Part shown: piece after piece, positions 7,801 to 9,307 of the stretch
How the letters are laid out: each line of letters starts with the position of its first letter
Position numbering within the stretch: position 1 is the stretch's first letter
Notes under the pieces: model-generated
Told to the model about the DNA's origin: nothing
Seen by the model: only the letters and a program-made list of their open reading frames with translations
Databases searched by the model: none
Program-made: the position numbers and the translations under genes
DNA from: JBBQKF01 sp038326615
GTDB lineage: Bacteria > Bacillota > Clostridia > Saccharofermentanales > UBA5734
NCBI GenBank assembly: GCA_038326615.1
Contig: JBBQKF010000098.1
Span: 1-9,307 of the forward strand
Direction of reading: 5' to 3'
Length of the DNA: 9,307 bases

Positions 7801-8627
7801 ATTTTCCTACCAATTATTTTTTTACTTCCTTCTTTTGTTTCTTCAAGGCCTATAATATGAAGTAGTTCATTGTAAAAAGCTTTGTCGAGGTTGTTACTAT
7901 CATTTGCAAAAGGAAGTTTCAACAGGTGTTCTGGAGAGAGTATTTTGTATAAGGCAATTAGTTTATTATCATCTACTTTGCTAGCATTTTTGATAGTTGT
8001 TTCAAATTCTCTTATATCAAAGTGTGTTACACAAATCTCCGACTCTAAATTATTGACAAATGGTTCGGCGATATTCTTATAAAAGAAGTCTGTATTTGTC
8101 CCAGGAAGCCTGACTTCTTCAAAGTCTGTAAATTGTTTAATAAGACTTTTGTCACCGGCAAATAGTTTTTCAAAATCATTAGCGTTGAAAATAAACCATT
8201 CAAAAATGTTGGTTATTACTAAGTGTTTAACTTCAATATTTTTATTGATGATTCTCTCTCTGAGGTAATATAGAATTAGTTCATGGAATGCTTTAGTGTT
8301 AATGTTTTCACACGTTGGCATTTCTGATTTATTACTCGGTTTTTTTGCTTCGAAAAGAACACCAACGGTAGACTTTGAATCCTTTCCATTATGAATGACA
8401 AGGTCTGATCTTCCCTTTGTATTAATGTAATTATTAGGTGAATAGTATGTGTTTTTAAGAAATTCAGAGATTATATTCTTATGAAACTCTTCTGATTCAG
8501 ATTCTTTAATCTGATCATAGAGGTTAGTAATGTTCTTCTTGAAAGTCTCAATCTGTGTCCGGTTTGGTTTGACTTTTAAGTAAGCTTTATTAATTGAATT
8601 TCTTAAATTTAATAAGTTGATCTCCAT
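4860..8627 (-). CDS. Type IIG restriction-modification enzyme (Eco57I-like, fused nuclease, N6-adenine methyltransferase and target recognition)
   Basis: The 1255-residue protein has the order expected of single-chain Type IIG enzymes. An N-terminal PD-(D/E)XK nuclease is suggested by D75 (SDLVI) followed by E93-A94-K95 (LFEAKKP). A helical linker covers about 200-480. The methyltransferase has a motif X-like FFTP at 491-494, motif I DPAVGSGHFL at 549-558 (SAM binding), an acidic motif II-like residue D637 in GVDINPNSV, and catalytic motif IV NPPY at 836-839, which marks an exocyclic amino, probably N6-adenine, methyltransferase. A lysine/glutamate-rich, probably coiled-coil insertion lies at about 720-805. 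The C-terminal part (about 1038-1195, with LLKPFLEGKDLKKW and QYFEQIPIPEI) resembles the TaqI-like specificity domain, and the chain ends with a family-typical VYDLYGLTQEEI. It should methylate its own site and cleave unmodified DNA; the site cannot be read from sequence. The ATG start is fixed by an in-frame TAA directly before it (8628-8630). A BREX PglX-type methylase is less likely because no other BREX gene is visible and a nuclease motif is present. Confidence 0.92.
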   Translation of the reverse strand: MEINLLNLRNSINKAYLKVKPNRTQIETFKKNITNLYDQIKESESEEFHKNIISEFLKNTYYSPNNYINTKGRSDLVIHNGKDSKSTVGVLFEAKKPSNKSEMPTCENINTKAFHELILYYLRERIINKNIEVKHLVITNIFEWFIFNANDFEKLFAGDKSLIKQFTDFEEVRLPGTNTDFFYKNIAEPFVNNLESEICVTHFDIREFETTIKNASKVDDNKLIALYKILSPEHLLKLPFANDSNNLDKAFYNELLHIIGLEETKEGSKKIIGRKIEKKRNPGSLIENSITILKYEDCLSQLPRLSEYGNNKEEQLFNIALELVITWINRILFLKLLEGQLIKYNSGDKGFRFLNIDRIHDYDELNKLFFQVLAVKETDRNDQINQKFGNIPYLNSSLFEPSDLEHKTIRINSLENHSKHPVLTGTVLKDKTGKKLIGEIDPLQYLFEFLDSYDFSSEGSEDIQEENKTLINASVLGLIFEKINGYKDGSFFTPGFITMYMCHETIRRAVIQKFNEAKGWQCETISDVYNKIEDIREANRIVNNLRICDPAVGSGHFLVSALNEIIAIKSELKILVDREGKKLKEYTIEVINDELIITDEQSKLFDYNPKSKESQRVQEALFQEKQKIIENCLFGVDINPNSVKICRLRLWIELLKNAYYKPDTNYRELETLPNIDINIKCGNSLISRYSLDADIKTALKSSKWNVDNYREAVMTYRNAQSKDEKRSMEQLINKIKNDFETEVSKSDKRFLKLNKLNGELLSLTSQSSLFELTKTQKDEWNKKVRKLTEEIKKYDTELEEIKSNKIFENAFEWRFEFPEVLNNNGDFVGFDVVIGNPPYIRQELIIELKDYLKSNYRVFSGTGDLFSYFYELSFNVLSYKGSFCFINNTFDKTNAGKILRKYIQENYSILKYIDFTSVVVFEEATTYPVVMLISKEKSNESGFDFLKVNPIEYNINKENSFNESDFIQLYQKNLDSNAWSFNNKIEFAVYNKILDHKTIQEQYGRCYRGIVTGFNEAFIIDKTQKADLEKGNPLNSELLKPFLEGKDLKKWTTPEIDKWIIFTRRGTDIEKYSSIKHHLEKYKNLLTPKIKSSDKIGRKPGPYKWFEIQDSVDYYRFFEESKIVWPNLQNKNKFLFDQGGRYINAPGVIFPTKEKFLLAFLNSSIVWYYLTNICVIRSGGFIEVKPQYFEQIPIPEISDEIKSILTDKVDQIIAFKKSDPLASVSILESEINQLVYDLYGLTQEEIRIVEKLINY

Positions 8628-8712
8628 TTATCTGTCTGGGTTAAAGTCTTAAAGTTAAGGAATCGTTATCATAATGTATTCCTGATTGGCTAGAAATGTA
8701 TGTGGTTTTTGC
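8628..8712 (-). promoter_or_regulatory. Upstream region of the operon with an 8-bp-period direct repeat
   Basis: This AT-rich stretch lies between the 56-bp repeat array and the first gene and must contain the operon leader, and possibly its promoter. On the minus strand a TATGAT hexamer (complement of 8668-8673) could act as a -10 element, but its -35 match is poor. TACATTTC (complement of 8693-8700) is close to the Bacteroidota -7 consensus TAnnTTTG, but no properly spaced TTG is present. TTAAAGT occurs twice with an 8-bp period at 8641-8655, about 14 nt before the start codon, and could be an operator half-site pair. No clear Shine-Dalgarno sequence precedes the ATG. Confidence 0.3.
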
Positions 8713-8714
8713 AA

Positions 8715-9050
8715 GTCCCGGTAAATGGGCCGTAATTACCGGGTCATGATGAAGTTGTCCAGATGAAAAAGTCCCGGTAGATGGGTGGGAGTTGTCGTGT
8801 CAAAATGAAGTTGTCCAGATGAAAAAGTCCCGGTAGATGGGTGGGAGTTGTCGTGTCACGATGAAGTTGTCCAGATGGAATAGTCCTGGTAGATGGGCAG
8901 GAGTTGTCGTGTCATGATGAAGTTGTCCAGATGGAAAAGTCCCGGTAAATGGGCAGGAGTTGTCGTGTCATGATGAAGTTGTCCAGATGGTAAAGTCCCG
9001 GTAGATGGGCAGGAGTTGTCTTGTCATGATAAAGTTGTCTAAGTGGCGTG
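8715..9050. repeat. Tandem array of a 56-bp repeat, six full units plus a partial seventh
   Basis: The motif GTCCCGG or a one-base variant begins at 8715, 8771, 8827, 8883, 8939, 8995 and 9051, each exactly 56 nt from the last. A second landmark, GAAGTTGTCC, keeps the same period at 8751, 8807, 8863, 8919 and 8975, with variant AAAGTTGTCT at 9031. Units differ by a few substitutions and no indels; the first and last are the most diverged. There are no unique spacers, so it is not CRISPR. The period is not a multiple of three and the frames break, so it does not encode a repeat protein. A GC of about 45-47% (hand count of two 60-base samples) exceeds that of the adjacent genes. Confidence 0.93.
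8717..8743. repeat. 8-bp stem hairpin in the first unit of the right array
   Basis: CCCGGTAA (8717-8724) and TTACCGGG (8736-8743) are perfect complements with an 11-nt loop. Only this boundary unit has it; later units have lost the right arm, and the left-flank counterpart has a different sequence there. It lies about 90-116 nt upstream of the first gene, between array and operon, so it could insulate transcription. Confidence 0.55.
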
Positions 9051-9307
9051 GTCCGGGTAGGCAAAAAAGCATGTGTTTGGCAGCGCAGGGATGGTTGCAG
9101 GGACGGGCTGCAAAACTCTTGCTTGCGCGCTGGAAGTCATGGTGTTGCAGTGAAAACCTTACATATAACGGCAGTCTGTCTAATAACCGTTCTTTATCGT
9201 ATGTATTGGTTTGTTCTAAGCTGATCTAAGTGGCCATTGAAATTCTCTCCATGATATTGGTGTCCGGAAAATAGTGGTCAGAGAACTTCGGATTATAAGT
9301 CCATAGA
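9051..9307. other. Non-coding right flank beyond the tandem array
   Basis: After the partial seventh unit, the sequence holds the shared words at 9081-9110, GCATGTGTTT (9069-9078, also at 179-188), ATAACGGC (9165-9172, also at 134-141), and a last CTAAGTGG at about 9227. Apart from these repeat-family fragments I see no gene or RNA; a 74-codon plus-strand frame at 9005-9229 is an array read-through artefact. Confidence 0.55.
9081..9113 (+). repeat. Right copy of dispersed words with a 6-bp hairpin
   Basis: CAGCGCAGGGATGGTT (9081-9096) runs directly into GCAGGGACGGGCTG (9097-9110); both are shared with the left flank. TTGCAG (9095-9100) and CTGCAA (9108-9113) form a compact stem with loop GGACGGG. 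The left copy has lost the outer stem bases, so only the right one can form it. Confidence 0.6.

Noticed and set aside
4860..8627. BREX PglX or DISARM methylase assignment
   Set aside because: No PglZ, BrxC, DrmA or DrmB gene is present, and the protein carries its own N-terminal nuclease motif as in Type IIG enzymes.
8715..9060. CRISPR array
   Set aside because: The whole 56-nt period is conserved between units, leaving no unique spacers, and no cas gene is present.
9005..9229. 74-codon plus-strand frame at the array end
   Set aside because: It begins inside the last repeat units, whose period is not a multiple of three, and has no protein family features.

Overview
The window is an AT-rich, gene-dense bacterial defence locus, most likely from a member of the Bacteroidota. 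This is inferred from low-GC coding sequence, near absence of Shine-Dalgarno motifs before the starts, and protein style; no marker gene confirms it. All genes lie on the minus strand and read from right to left as one compact putative operon.

Layout from right to left: 8640-9307 is non-coding and carries a tandem array of a 56-bp repeat (8715-9050, six full units). 8627-4860 encodes a 1255-residue Type IIG restriction-modification enzyme, with nuclease, adenine methyltransferase and target recognition in one chain. 4858-4715 is a previously unlisted 47-codon open frame. It starts 1 nt after the Type IIG stop and overlaps the next gene by 20 nt. 4734-2068 encodes an 888-residue McrB-type AAA+ GTPase with a three-part N-terminal region that includes a likely EVE/PUA-like modified-base reader. 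2067-673 encodes its McrC nuclease partner, abutting mcrB with no spacer and in the same frame. 1-672 is non-coding and contains diverged copies of the same 56-bp repeat family, in the same orientation as the right-hand array.

The genes plausibly work as a two-layer barrier. The Type IIG enzyme would cut DNA that lacks its own adenine methylation. The McrBC pair would cut DNA carrying foreign base modifications that defeat ordinary restriction. The spacings of +1, -20 and 0 nt suggest translational coupling and stoichiometric expression.

The operon is flanked by direct copies of a repeat family that has higher GC than the genes. This makes it look like a cassette placed in, or exchanged through, a repeat-rich intergenic site. 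No integrase, transposase, tRNA or CRISPR array is visible. The most novel elements are the small intercalated gene, the repeat-flanked architecture, and the possible stop-codon-separated McrB/McrC fusion.
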